Numbered from the stretch's first letter, positions 42,247-54,824 are shown. The stretch: 64,000 nucleotides of DNA from Paramacrobiotus metropolitanus (GCF_019649055.1 NW_026570286.1:740309-804308), one strand, 5' to 3'. The notes: generated by a model not told the origin, from the letters alone. Translations and numbers: made by a program.

Positions 42247-43713
42247 CTAATTTGGCGTCCGCGCTTTACGGTGGGATATTATAAAAAAATAGTGTTAGAA
42301 GCTTAAGATACTGTATTGCAATGTGATATGGACCAGAAGCCAAAGCACGCACGCAGTACAGTGCTGAATTCGTCGTGCGTACCCGACGTGTTGTTTTTTC
42401 TTGCCGTCTTTATTATTAGGCTCGCTTCTACTGCACGCTAGGAAAGCTGCAAAAATAAAAAGTTGATTGCTAGTCCCACTTAAAAAACATACTTAGTAAC
42501 TACCCATGTAAATGTTATCGGTTTGTTTAATGTTAGTGGAAAAGGAAAAACTGGGAATCTGTCACAGTATAATATAAGCTTTTGTAGTATTGCACATACT
42601 CAATATTATAACGAAGATAACAAGGGCTGCTCTGAAATGATGTTCCTGCATGGTAAGCAGATAAAGTATCTGCAATAAAAAAAGTATAAATATTGCTAAT
42701 GCAAAAGATGGATATATCTGTAATCCTGTTGCAGTATGGCGGACACACTTCATGTGTACCTGCCTGTATACGTACCAGTCGGCTCTACCGGGCGAACTCA
42801 AAGATTCTTGCTTTTTCAGTTTTCCGGATAGCTAAACGTTATAGATCACCAAGTTGGATCCAAGTTAATTTCCTGTAGAGAGTGCTACGCCAAAAGCGTA
42901 GCGTCGAGGTACAGCAATTGTGAACGGCTTAAAATATTTCTACCCATGTTTCTAATCATATTTTACCAATACAGAACAGCATGACATCGAATGCGGTTAA
43001 ATACAGAGGCATGTCGCGCAAAAAATCCAGAAAAATAACCCACCTGGCATTCTCTAGCTGTATCAAATTTGAAATGTGCTTGTGAGTCAAACCAGTTGCA
43101 GCCGTGAAAACATAACAAACATTCTGGAATTACGGAATTTGTTACTTTACATTGGCCTGCGGCAACTTTGGAAAAACCACCTGATTATTAATTCATCCCT
43201 GGATCTTTATTTTTGGTGCTTACTTCTAAATCATTAATTACTACAACGAATTGTGCAAAGACAATAAACATCACACCAAACTATACAGAATCAGAAATTG
43301 ACTGAACGAATTTATCTTGTTGTATTACGTACAGTAATTTTATTGCGAAAGATTTTTCAGTTAATTAAACTGTCAACGATCAAGTCAATCCGTATTGCAC
43401 CGCGTACCCTATTCTAAATCTATTTTTTATTCTGGACTGCGGAACCACAGGAACTTTAACAGTTTAACCACGCTTGCGCATAGATTATCGGCGTTGTATT
43501 TATTGATATCAAACCTATTCAATGGACTTATGGCTAATCACAATCGTATCGGCTTAATGAATCCGGCAGCCTCCGGGCTAAAATTGTACTCGGATCTTTC
43601 CATAATCATACTCCGTATTTTCTTCTAAAATGGTTAGCCCAGTCTTGCAGCACATCGGCCGCATTCTTCAACCCGGGCCCCGGCCGCATTCTGCACAACA
43701 GCTCGATCATGCG
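42247..43713. other. Gap, no gene seen
   Basis: Should contain the missing first exon of the gene at 41980-42246. AT-rich, with no convincing frame or RNA gene. Confidence 0.35.
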
Positions 43714-44731
43714 CTAACCCACACCTGCTCCGGTAGCGACAGCTGGATTGATGGGAGGCTTGAGGACACATTTGTTTCCGATCATGTAGCACACCGTTGC
43801 ATTAACTTTAGGTTTGTAGGTGTTATGTCTGTGGGAAACCTGTGATACCCGGGTTTGATCTGAAGCCGGTGCAAATTTTCGCGAATGACCTGCAACAACA
43901 CAAACTTTTAGATTGGAATAACTTGTGTTCATCAGCCACGGGAAACATTTTAACCCGAAGTTGGATGCTACATATATATTCCGTTATATCTAAAGAACTG
44001 CTTACTTTTACTCGTATTTCTGTTGTGTTTGCGGCTGGTTCTGTTTTGAGCAAGTGGTGCCGTCAAGGCTGATCTTGTACTGAAAGCACGTTACAAACTC
44101 ATACACCGCATCAAAAATCATTTACAAGTTCCACAGATATATATTTAGGCAGAACTTTTGCTGTAGACGTCTAATATTAATATAGATCTAAGCTTTTGTT
44201 TACCTGCTATGATGCGTTTGATGATTTACCTCGACGGACACATTGTATTCCACAAATACTATAGAAGCAAGTGTACGTTAAATTTATGTACTTCCGAAGT
44301 ACTCCTTAATAATCCTTATCCTACTCATAATTAGAAAACATGCTTAGAATGATACAATCTTACTCGTCCACATACTCATAACCTTACTAATAATCGGAAA
44401 CTTATACTCATACTGATGTCAGTCATAATCATACCTTGGTCCTACCGGCCATCAAATTTTTCTTCATAATAACATAATCATGGCTCATACCCGCGGTAAT
44501 TTCTCACAAAGATTCAACAAGCAAAGTATTTCGAAGGAAGTTCCATTATTTATATTATCAGTCACTTACAGAGTAGGTGTATGGCATTAATTATTACATC
44601 GAGCTGTTTCTGCCATTAATCATATTAGTGATGTAAAAGTACACATATTAGGCGCAGATAGAGGATGCACTAGAAGTACCTAAAGTTAAGTAGATCGCGA
44701 TAAAAAGTGTAACACAAAACTGCTTCTGCAT
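43714..44731 (-). CDS. Small secreted peptide gene, two exons, ending ATGAGVG
   Basis: Exon 1 is 44680-44731: MQKQFCVTLFIAIYLTL, a good signal peptide, with its donor after TTAG. Exon 2 is 43714-43889, behind TTGCAG. The phases fit (1 + 2 bases, making Gly). The mature part is basic and Ser/Gln-rich, then NATVCYMIGNKCVLKPPINP and AVATGAGVG before TAG. Total is 75 residues with one Cys pair. The intron of about 790 bp could hide another exon. Architecture matches the other small genes on this strand. A C-terminal Gly is a possible amidation donor. Confidence 0.5.
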
Positions 44732-45648
44732 GGTCTGCGGCAGATCAGCAAGCTTCCGGTACCTTCGTAGAAGACAGTTAACGGAAAATATTCTGGAGCA
44801 TGCTGCAAGCAAATAATCGAATAGTGAGCACGATGTCACATGTTGAAGACTAATTATGCCCGGTACTGCGTAGTTAAAATAAAATTATAATAACATTTTT
44901 TGCAAAACACACTAAGTATCGGATTACAATTCAGAGCAATGCACTTGCAGGCACTTACAGGAACTTCGCGATTCGCGAATAGGAGTAAAAAATAGCTCCT
45001 GTTGCAGTTAGAAAACTGCAGATAAATATTGTGCAGCCCATTGGCTCAAGGCAGTTTTCAAAACTACAGCGAACGGTTGTAAATAGTGGTCTGGCTTAAC
45101 AAACCGAGTTTTTGTTGTGATATAAATCAAAACAGTGTATAATTGAGCGCATATGCACGTACCGAAACAAAAATATGCTGACGGGAATTCGAAGTCATCG
45201 GCAACCGATTATGCGAAGGTGAATCGGCAGTTGTAATCATTTCCCTGCCGAAGATTTTGGCCTATGAAGGAAGCACTTTGAATTACAGATGGCGCGTTCG
45301 TTGTATTCAACTTCAAGTATAATACGAGTAGCAAGCTCAGCTAATTGATGAACCGAATTCGTAGGTGGATTATGATGTTTTGCATCTGCATTTTATCCTG
45401 CCCAATGACAATCACGGCTGATCAGTCAGGATGCTTGCATTAAACTTAACGATTTTTCATAATTACAGTAAAATAACCATGACCTTTTGATGATGCAGAA
45501 CTTGCTAATAACAAGACTCCGCGATGATGCCTTAAACATGCTAAACTAATTACACTTTAATGCACAATTTTATTTTAACAGCATTATACCATCAAACGCT
45601 TAAAACACATTAAACGTCGAGGAACATGATGGACCGACAAACACTGAA
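44732..45648. other. Gap, no gene seen
   Basis: AT-rich. No coding frame or RNA gene recognised. Confidence 0.4.
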
Positions 45649-47255
45649 TCAAATTTTTACATGTGTCACTTCGGTAGCATTGTCATCAAATGATTGGTGC
45701 AAGCTGATTATCCTGTCGCTGGTTTTCTTTTTAGATAAAAGATCACGGTCTTTATCCAGAATTACCATCGGGGCTTCGGCCGAATCTCGCACTTTCAAGC
45801 TAGCAAATTTCTTTCCAACTTGGGGACAGAATACGCATATCCCTTCTAAACCCTGCTTCGACAACCACGCTTCTGTGTTTATCCTTCGCATGCACAATAA
45901 AGCCCTGGCTTGTGTGCGAATTTGTGGCAAAACATAAGATACAGATAGAAATTGAACGAGTACGGAATGAGCATCAGCAATTGCACCGGTCTCCACATGA
46001 CATCAAAATAACGGTATTGGTATATACAATAGGGATAACTGGACAGCGTTCCCAAGATTTCATTTATAACGGCCGGAGATTGCAGATCAAGTATGTTGCG
46101 ACGGCAGCCAGCAGAATGTGAATACAACCAAAATCAGACATTTTCCCGCTGGCGCGTGTCCGATCCGTGCTGGTGATACTCGGACAAAAGGGCATGGTTT
46201 GTCGGTGGTGAACAATACACCGGATTACGCAAAGAGCGCAGATGAGCAGAATAAGAAATATGACAATGACTTCGCAGAGCTAAGATTAAAGCAACATATT
46301 ATGCTGTTATTATGATTAACACTTTCGCACTGTATTAATGATAAGTGTAGTAATAAGAATTGTAATTTCTATTGTTATAATTTGAATATAAATACAGTTA
46401 TGCAATATAATTATAATTATGCAGTAGAGCATACCTTGTAAAATCCATTAATATCACTCCACTTCTGCAACCAACCCGGCAGGCCAGGGATTATCACTTT
46501 GGGAGTATCTTCGCTAAACGCTTTGAGATCACGCGTTGCTAATACGTAATAGTGTACAACGGCTTTATATACACAGGAAAGCGCTGCGTAAAGCAGGATG
46601 CACAGGATGACAATTCGGGCACGCCGCGCAGCTGGTGGACCGTGATAGGAGAGCGGGTTAAACAACGCCTTTACACGCTCCACGGAGAACGCTATCAGGA
46701 TCCTGGAAATTTTGTTTCTAATTAGTACGTGTCGGAAACACACATTCTAAAGCTTACCAGTCGGAAAATACAGGCCACATCATCTGCATCCAAATGTACC
46801 ATCCCTGTGTATACGCGTTCATCTTTTCGTACGAGTAGTACTGCATGGTGAACATATCTGGATTCAGAATGAACATGTACTGCGGAAGTTGCATCCATCT
46901 GCAAAACTGTCGGTTTTAAATAATGCAAGCACACAGTAAAACAGAAACTGCAAATGCTTTATTAGTCGTACAATGTCAGAAGATCACCGACGGCTAGCGC
47001 AATAAGAAAAACGGTGGCACACTGTGGAGGTCTAATGCTGCTCAATACAGTAATATTCAAGAGATTCCCAAGAGTACAGATCAGGAGCAAAACTGGATAG
47101 CAGACAATAAAAATATATTGTGAACGGGCGACATGAGAGGCCAGTGGGTCATCGGTGGCATTGTCGCTCTGGTTACCGGTATCAACGTCCCACGGGCAAC
47201 TTCCTGCCGTTATGTTATGCAGTGATGTGCTTTCATTCATAATCACACCAAACAA
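45649..47255 (-). CDS. Rhodopsin-class GPCR A, four exons
   Basis: Exons: 46972-47255, 46758-46898, 46435-46702, 45649-46279, all GT-AG. TM1 has the GN motif (CTLGNLLNITVLSS). TM2 is LIALAVGDLL. Exon 2 is QGWYIWMQMMWPVFSDW. TM3 ends with ERV in place of DRY (AFSVERVKALFNPLSY). TM7 is LIPYSFNFYLYLMF, with NFxxY for NPxxY. The C-tail is SAEAPMVILDKDRDLL. N-glycosylation sites sit in the short N-terminus. Exon 4 has frame breaks near 46090 and 45960. Compared with gene B it lacks about 12 residues at the end of exon 1 (B: YVIPPSVYRIFW). An orphan peptide-receptor-like family; the ligand is unknown. Confidence 0.8.
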
Positions 47256-48327
47256 TAATTAATGAAAACTTAAGAGCTGTTGATTTAAATTCGAGCCATG
47301 TATTACTGCGCGCTTCGATTTTGTAGTTTTTTCGTCAGGAAACGGCAGCAACACTAATTATACTTCATCAACTATACCACTAACTATACTAGCACTAACT
47401 ATACTTGTACGGATAATTTAACAATCAACGTGTTAGCCATGAACAGAAAAGAGAAGTGTTACCGAAAAGGCGAAAACGAAGTCATAAATGAATGCAATAA
47501 CACGAGTTGAAAAACATCACTTCTCCAGCAAAATGGCATTTTCCGTATCGCTGCCGGTCTGTTTTTATTGTTCCGCTAGTGATATTGTCACATTATTGTG
47601 AATGTTTGTGATGTTATAAGGCCGTCGACTGCAGTGTACTGCACGTACTCCCTCGCCTCATGGCTTTTCGGCAAACTTATTACGAGAAAGTATGGTATTT
47701 GGTATAAGAACGCTGTTGTGACTACGAAGTAAACAAAAACTTGCCAAGAGCCATTTCTCACGTTATGCTGCTGACAATGCTGTGCAAAATCGCAAAATCA
47801 AGTCATTATTCAAATGTACTGGTATGATTGGGCCATGTAAATGTGTAAATGCCACAATACGTATCAGTACGAAATAGGAATGCAGCTGCATTTTTGCAGT
47901 TATTGTTTACCACCTTTTACTTCAGGCAGTAACCAATTAACAAAACAGCCATCCTGCGCTAGTAGACCCTAATAAAAATATTATTAACACTTGTTTAAGG
48001 CTAAGTACAAAGTATAAGTATATATGGCATACCAAGGAATAGAAGTTTTTAAAAGGTCACAAATAAAGCTACAAAATACGCATCATGATATAAGTTAAGT
48101 ACAAGATCAAACTTTAAGTTTCGTTAGGTACCTCTAAAGGCAATGTCTGTCATAATCTAATTTTAATCGCATGATTCGTATCTAAAAAAATATTACAAAT
48201 TTACAGCAGTCTTTTTTCAGTTAAATATCGACTCTAGAAATATCGTAACAAAACAGGAACGAGGAAATTCAAAATAAATATCCGGTTGCGCGTACATGTA
48301 TGCGCCTGGCCGCTAATATAAGCACAA
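47256..48327. other. Intergenic between the two GPCR genes
   Basis: Likely promoter region of gene A and 3' flank of gene B. One AAAGGTCA at 48053. No other feature seen. Confidence 0.4.
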
Positions 48328-50075
48328 TCACAATCTAACATTTGTGACCTCCGTAACGTTGCACTCCGATAATTCTGCATCTTGTTTTAACTGGACTACT
48401 TTTGCACCGTTTGCGGTCTTTGACAGCAGTTCGCGATCTCTTTCCAAAATAATCATGGGTGCATCAGCCGATTCCCGTATTTTCAAGCTCGCTAGCGCTC
48501 TTTTACCGACTTCCGGACACCGCCGACAACAAGCGCCCATTCCTCTGGCAGATAGCCACGTCTCCATTCTGGCTTTTGTCTCCGTAAGCACCGCTCTGGT
48601 TTGGTTGCGAAAAGTGCAACAGAAACCCACATAGAGATAAAAGTTTATAGTGTATGGAACCAACATCAGAACACAGTTCGGATAATTGAGGATATTGCTA
48701 GCATAAGTAAACTGAAAAAGGCAGAGCGGATAGTTTGAAAGCTTTCCCAGGACATCAGTCACAGTCAGTGGGAATAAGCCGATGACGTAAGTCAGCACGG
48801 CACTGTGACGGCAGCCAAGAGGATATTTACACAGCCGAAGTCTACTGTGCTCCCACCGGCACGCTTGCGGTCGGTGCTGGTAATAGTTGGGCAAAAGGAG
48901 ATCTTTTGGCGATGCCGAAATATACAGCGAATTATACAAATATTACAGATCAGCAATATAAGAAACACGACAATGACTTCGATGTCCTAGAAAGTAGAAA
49001 CCGTACGAGTATTACCTAACTGAGCGCAGTGTAATAATAAAAATAGGACTGCTACCCGTACAGTGATTGGGCCGTTAGCTCGACCGTTAATACCGTACAG
49101 CTGGAATATTGTATATAATATAAGTAAGGTACATGGCCGCGCATCTCTCTATACCTTGTAATACATATTAACATCATTCCATGTTTGTAGCCAGTTAGGC
49201 GCTCCTGTTATAAACGCGTTGACTGAATCTTTAAGAAACGTTGGAATATCTCGTGTGGCCATTAAATAATACTGCATCACCATGCGGTACATATTGGATA
49301 AGGCTGCGCATACAAATACAAAACCAATGACAATGCGGGCTCGCTTTGCCGCCGGCGGACCACGGTACGACAGTGGATCGAATAATGCTCTAACCCGTTC
49401 CACGGAAAACGCTATTAAAATCCTAAAAAAATTAAATGAAGGAAACAGTTGAGATAATTTCTGTTACCTTATTCTACCGTCAGTAAGTTAAAATTATAGA
49501 AGAAGTAAGTTGTGATGTAAATCTGGTATAGGAATGGATTGCTGACAAAGTGACAACAATCAATACGTGTAGATTTACCAGTTTGAGAAGTCAAACCACA
49601 TCAGTTGCATCCAGATGTACCATCCCTGCGTGTAGTAATTAATGTGTGCGTATGTGTATTTGGGATTACTGAAGATATCAGGATTGATTTCCCATATATA
49701 ACGCGGCAGCTGCATCCACCTGGAAAATTATTTTAATGCAGTAACGGTTACAACTATAGTGACTGCAGCACCACCACATTAATATTAACTCCAGAATATA
49801 CGATAAACGGAAGGAGGAATGACATACACAGCCAGTAAATCTCCCACGGCCAGTGCGATAAGAAAAGTGGTGGTGCATTGAGAATGCTTGGCCGTGCGCA
49901 ACACAAAGATATTCATGACATTCCCGGTTGTACAGATGAATAGAAAAACTGGGTAAAAAACCAAAAGCAAGTATTGTAAACGAGAGACGATGGCATCTGA
50001 CGTGTTGTCCGTAACATTGGTGCTTTGGTTCGTAGCAGCGACATCCCAAGAACATGCTTTTTCTGTGACATTCAT
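48328..50075 (-). CDS. Rhodopsin-class GPCR B, paralogue of A
   Basis: Exons: 49789-50075, 49579-49719, 49155-49422, 48328-48986. Exons 2 and 3 are exactly the same length as in gene A (141 and 268). TM1 TTGNVMNIFVLR; TM2 IALAVGDLLAVYVIPP; TM3/ICL2 ERVRALFDPLSYRGPPAAKR; TM5-ICL3 VIVVFLILLICNICIIRC and TSTDRKRAGG; TM7 LVPYTINFYLYVGFC; tail ESADAPMIILERDRELL, ending EVTNVRL. The last four residues parallel VTHVKI of A. The donor of exon 1 reads AG|TTAA, where one G seems to be missing. There is one frame break in exon 4 near 48800. Tandem duplication explains the pair. Confidence 0.82.
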
Positions 50076-51691
50076 TCGCCAGCGTACGTTTCTTTACAGC
50101 CAAAGTTAATAAAAACGACGGCATCGGATAATGGAGATCCGAAACCTATTCGTAATATTCTTTCCTATTTGTCGCGATAAGTGCTTATACTTTTATGCCG
50201 ATAAAATTTCATTAATGGTTAGCTGGTCGGTTTTTCGTCTGCAGCAGTCAGATTGCAAGAGACTGAGCATTCAGTCAGGTTATATGCGGATATTTGAAAA
50301 CAAACAATACGTACCAGCCCTGTACAGTTATGGAAAACTGACCCAGAGTTAGAGTTAGGAGTTATAGGAGCGTGCGAGTTACGCTACGAGTTACGCTATT
50401 AATGCAAGTAAACCGAGTTTCGAGTTATTCAGCGAGTTACGCTACCATAGACTATACATACAATTTTTGAGCGAGTTACGCTAGAGTTAAGTTTTCGTGG
50501 AGACGAGTTACGCTTCAGAGTTACGTTATAACTCGATAACTCGAAAATAACTCGCGTTACGTTAAATAGTTAAAAATAACTGCACAGGTTTGATACGTAC
50601 CTTAGTATTCGCGCTGCGTCATTCATTAACTTGTTATTCACGTGAGTTTGAAATGAAACTGCATGTCTTCTGCGTACTACTTAATACTACGTGGTACTAC
50701 TTAATGGTAGTGTAGCCTTGATTTGTGTTACTCTGGATGTCGGCTTATCTCGTTGCAGCACTTGCAAATTTCTACAGTTATGCCGGCAGGTCATTAGATT
50801 AAAAAAAAGCCTTAAGCAAACACCAGATCTTAAAGACGACGTATTGCCAGCCCGATATTTATATACAGTACTTGTTCCCCAAAAACAATTTCCTGAAATC
50901 AGCAGTCAGAATATACAAGTACACAAACTTCTGATAAAACTAATTCCTTAATTAATAAAAATTCTTTGTGACTTTTTTCTTCTTTTAGTGTTAAGTTCAC
51001 TTACTGAACTTATAGAAGTTCACAGGTACCTACACAATTTTTCGGTTTTACAGCTGGGTATTGCTTACCTCGGCTACGATTAATTTTACCAGATTATAGA
51101 CTGCCGACAGAAGAGTTACACTGAGCGTTTATCGGATTTATACTTTGTTCAAATCGATAGTTGATGACATTAACTTTGATGACCACTTGTCATGTTTGCC
51201 GCTTTACAGATACAGCATGAAGACTTAGTAAGGTTAACTGGTTTAAGCACAATGTGAAGTAAGGTTATCATTCATGCTTTTCTGTTTTGAAACTTTTATT
51301 TGCAAGGACACGAGTTAAAGCTTAGCTTTAGCAGCTTGCATTCGAGAAAGAGAATTCTTAAATACTGCATTGAGGCTGATTAATGTTCATGCAGTTTCAG
51401 TGCATTAGTGATTTTAACCAGCACACATAAATAAATTTGCAAACGGCGGTTCGCTCTGTTCGCTGTATACGAAATATGTGTCGAAAAAGTGAATGACATG
51501 GGTGCTTGAACAAACAATCGTTTCTAAAACGCTTGGAAAAAATTAGTATGTACTCGTCAACTTCACTTATTGTCGATTAGCCGGCAACAAATGACTTTCG
51601 GTCGCAAATCAGCTAACCGGGATGACCTGCGGATCCTGGATTGAATTTCTTGCCTGTAAAACAGCAGAGACTTCAAAGGCAAAATAGTAAG
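50076..51691. other. Gap with a GAGTTACGCT repeat cluster
   Basis: GAGTTACGCT or a close variant recurs about six times between 50375 and 50520, with AACTCG words in inverted sense up to 50570. No gene was seen in the rest. Confidence 0.6.
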
Positions 51692-53657
51692 TTAGTTATT
51701 ATAGCAACTGGCGAACAGACTACGAAAGTTACTTATCTTTATCACAAGTGCAATTGAATTTTGTATAACAACTGTCTTACAAGTGTTGTCGGTAACAGGA
51801 TCGGATGAACCATCATCAAGCCCAGTCGAAGATCGATAAACTACGAATAGAAGCAGCGTTAATGCAGAAAGAAATTCTGTCAAATTATGTGAACGAGTAC
51901 AGAAAGTACCACAAGAACTGTCATCATTTGCCGAATATCCGTAACCAGAGGTGCTACCGGTTAATGGGACGCCACATGTCAGACCTGGGGACTGCGGACT
52001 GCATCCGTACGCCTCATTAATCCGCTCGTAATCCAGGTCGCTTAATACTGTAGCCGGCCGGATAAGCCCGGATAGTGTTATGGAACCGGCGTTCTGGAGT
52101 GTGAGCGTTGTTATCACCGGTTTCTGGGGATCGCGAGCAAAAGCTTCACTCGCGTAGTGCATAACGGACCGAATGTCGTAAGGGATGCGACGATACCAGG
52201 AATTCCTTCGTGAGTATTTGGCAAACTGGCCTCGAACTGCGTTTATTTAAGTACCAATGATTCATCTGATAAGGTATTTGGTAGTGTTTAATTTAAAATG
52301 AAATGCCCAATATGTTTCAGGATAGCTTGCCATCAGTAAAACCAAGTTCTCTCATACATACATTTTGCCTCCACATTGTCCAAATCTATTTTTATAAATT
52401 CATCGCGATCCATTCTGGTATGTTCATGAAGAAAACCTGAATAACGGTAAACAAAAGAACAATTCAATATGATTAAAGCAATTTTCTGCATTAATGCACT
52501 GTACCTAAAACGTGGAGTAGTTCGTGTTCTGCAAAAGCAGATAATGGTCGACAAAACAAAATTAATAATGATAGCGGTGCAGACAACAGCAGTGCACTGT
52601 TACAAGTAGTAACCAGTTTCTCTGACCTACGCTTGTTCCGTTGAGACAGCTTTGGCCGTTTTCATTCAGAATCTCAAGAGATACCAGCTGTTTCCCGCCT
52701 TGCCGCCCGACATATGACCAGCACCTTAAAAAATGCAGAAGGATAACGGTTTTGTACTTTGCTATTAATTACTAACGGTTTTGAAACAATAATCTATTGC
52801 TCTCACCCATGGCGACTAACAATCTTAATAAAATCCTTTTCGTTTGACCGCGGGAAGAAGCGGACACAGGTCCGGTTACCGATACTGCACATTCGTTGGG
52901 TTATAAATGCCACTTGATCAGATGCTGAATCAACGATAACCACATTAGCAACGCCTTCCAAATTATAAGTCCATTTCCAGTAAAGGTCATGTCTGGGAGA
53001 GTTCTAGCTTATAGTCTACTCCAGTGGTCAGTAATGATCAAGCTTACCAGTTAATGCAACAAATACGATGGAAGTCAATTGTTCCTTTAATTATTTTCGC
53101 GACTTGGCACTTACAAAAGACAGCGTCAATAACATATGGTACTCCACCGGCCCAAATACCGTGGTTTCCACACACCTAAACGAATATTAAAATTAATTTG
53201 TACAGGGATAATTATAGGATTTATACGAGTATGTATAGGGCGCGGTGTGCTCGACTGTGTGCACGACACGTTTACCTGTCGTATTCCATTTATATCCGTT
53301 GTGGAAGGTGTACGGAATCTACGGATATCACCTTCCACTAATTGGGGGGACTGTTTAAGATCGTCATTGACGAAATAATTTTCGATTGGTGCATCGCCCT
53401 TCACTAAAACGATAATTATTCTATAGCCATATCCTTTCGGTCACCATTACTATAGAGAAGCAGTAACGATTGTCCCTGATTCCACCGTGCATGCATCTAA
53501 ATCTGGTACATAGTACATACTTATTTATGTCGGCTGATTCGTCAATAACATGTGAGCAAAAAGTGATAAGTCCTATGATAATTACGCATAAAGCCAACCA
53601 CAACCGGTACTCGTACCTTTGTCTAATGAGAGATCGTAGGGCATCTCTATTGGACAT
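51692..53657 (-). CDS. Astacin-family zinc metalloprotease
   Basis: Secreted or membrane-anchored M12A endopeptidase. Pieces: 53521-53657 (MSNRDALRSL then hydrophobic LWLALCVIIIGLITF), 53276-53403 (propeptide, QSPQLVEGDIRRFR), 53115-53175 (GIWAGGVPYVIDAVF, mature N-terminus), about 52807-53000 (ITQRMCSIGNRTCVRFFPRS), 52631-52724 (CWSYVGRQGGKQLVSL), 52505-52528 (24 nt microexon) and 52343-52436, which together give the zinc site HELLHVLGFLHEHTRMDRDE, then 51692-52236 with the Met-turn PYDIRSVMHYASEAF and the terminal INEAYGC. Zinc ligands, catalytic Glu and Met-turn are present. The tail after the domain is short, Gly/Ser-rich, and has a late hydrophobic stretch. Some phases require an indel. 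An insertion, HDLYWKWTYNLEG, precedes the ITQRM segment. Confidence 0.88.
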
Positions 53658-53820
53658 CCAACGTAATCTCTCAAACCCGGTGGTAACTCAGCACAAGACG
53701 CTATCGAAAGAAAGATGCGCACTTTATTAGTTTTTTGCCGATTATGTTATGAACATCTTTGTGGCTGTCATTCGTCAGCGATGGAACCGGCACAAATAAT
53801 CGCATACAGCGGATCCGCCT

Positions 53821-54110
53821 TTACTTTAGCCTACATGCGTAAACTTCCCGCTCTTTTTCGCTCTTCAGTGAGGGGTTTAATGGGCAAGCAGGATGGGGTG
53901 CGTCCTGTTGTTTGTTTCCCGGGATGCGTGGTGCAGCAGTCGAATGGGTGGTTGTACTTGTGAGCGTCCTTGTAGTGGTAGTTATAGACTTGGTGACGCG
54001 CGTTACAGGGCTTGAGTTGGCATGTTGGCTATAGAAGCTGCCACCTGCCGTGCTGTGAGCCCCCGACAAAAAACAATAGCAACGAAAACAGAATTTCTTT
54101 GGTTTTATCC
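53821..54110 (-). CDS. Ser/Thr-rich secreted-protein candidate
   Basis: A hydrophobic run (ILFSLLLFFVGG) reads in one frame and, across a T6 run, the next frame continues AHSTAGGSFYSQHANSSPVT and SITTTTRTLTSTTTHST, a mucin-like stretch. No ATG was found in the right place, so the 5' end is unknown. Confidence 0.3.
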
Positions 54111-54475
54111 TTAAAGACTTTGTTGAATATACAAAATACGATTATAGAATGATTTTAAAGAAAAAGTATTTGATACAACAACCGATTTATATTTAGTGCA
54201 ATATGTCCAGTGTTCCCATTTCACATACTTCTTTGGAGCGTATGCGGTCTCACTTGGCTGTCCATATACTGGCACCACTGACTTGTAATCACCTGGGTTG
54301 TTGTAACTTGCGGTATATCCGCTACTGTTTGTAGAAGTATACTCTGAGTATCCCGAATGTTGAGTATAGTTGGACGAACCAGCCCTAGTTCCGTCACCAT
54401 AGGTGCCCCTGGGCTTGCCCCTTCCAGGGAATAAACTAAAGCTGCCGCGGTTGAGATAATGATTATCACATGCAT
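54111..54475 (-). CDS. Small secreted Tyr/Gly/Ser-rich protein candidate
   Basis: It begins MHVIIIISTAAALVYSLEG, a strong signal peptide. After one indel at a G-run near 54415 the downstream frame runs RGTYGDGTRAGSSNYTQHSG and YSEYTSTNSSGYTASYNNPG, then YGQPSETAYAPKKYVKWEHW. Tyr repeats every few residues suggest a structural or cuticle-type extracellular protein. It is short (about 120 residues) and has no family I know. Confidence 0.45.
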
Positions 54476-54578
54476 ATCGGTAAGGATTTTGCAAAATCTC
54501 GAACTAATACTGCTGGAAAAATATTAAATACTTTCTGTTTCTGTAGTTGTTGTTGCATGTATATATCGTCCGTTGTTT

Positions 54579-54824
54579 TCAATGGGAGCTAGTAAAATTT
54601 TCGCAGCCCGTATTACTGTAAACTGACGACAAAATAATTTGCACACATTCTCCGCTATATATAATATTAAAACATTCTTGTACGATATATCCGCAGAACG
54701 CAGGGTAGCACACCGAAACGTCTTTTGGGGTATGTATTAACATTACGTAAACGTATACAAGGTAAATACCTGTTATTAGAATACTCGTAAGGAAATATAA
54801 AATGGTAAACAAGTTTTTTGTCAA
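54579..54824 (-). CDS. Small secreted Cys-rich peptide, two exons
   Basis: Exon 1 is 54770-54824 (MTKNLFTILYFLTSILIT, signal peptide). A 48 bp intron (GTATTT...AAAAG) follows, then exon 2 is 54579-54721 in phase. The mature part is VSVCYPAFCGYIVQECFNII, then YSGECVQIILSSVYSNTGCE and a short tail: five Cys in 47 residues. It reads through the intron as well, so splicing is inferred from the donor and acceptor and the better signal cleavage. Could be an antimicrobial-type or signalling peptide; no family assigned. Confidence 0.45.
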   Translation of the reverse strand: MTKNLFTILYFLTSILITGIYLVYVYVMLIHTPKDVSVCYPAFCGYIVQECFNIIYSGECVQIILSSVYSNTGCENFTSSH

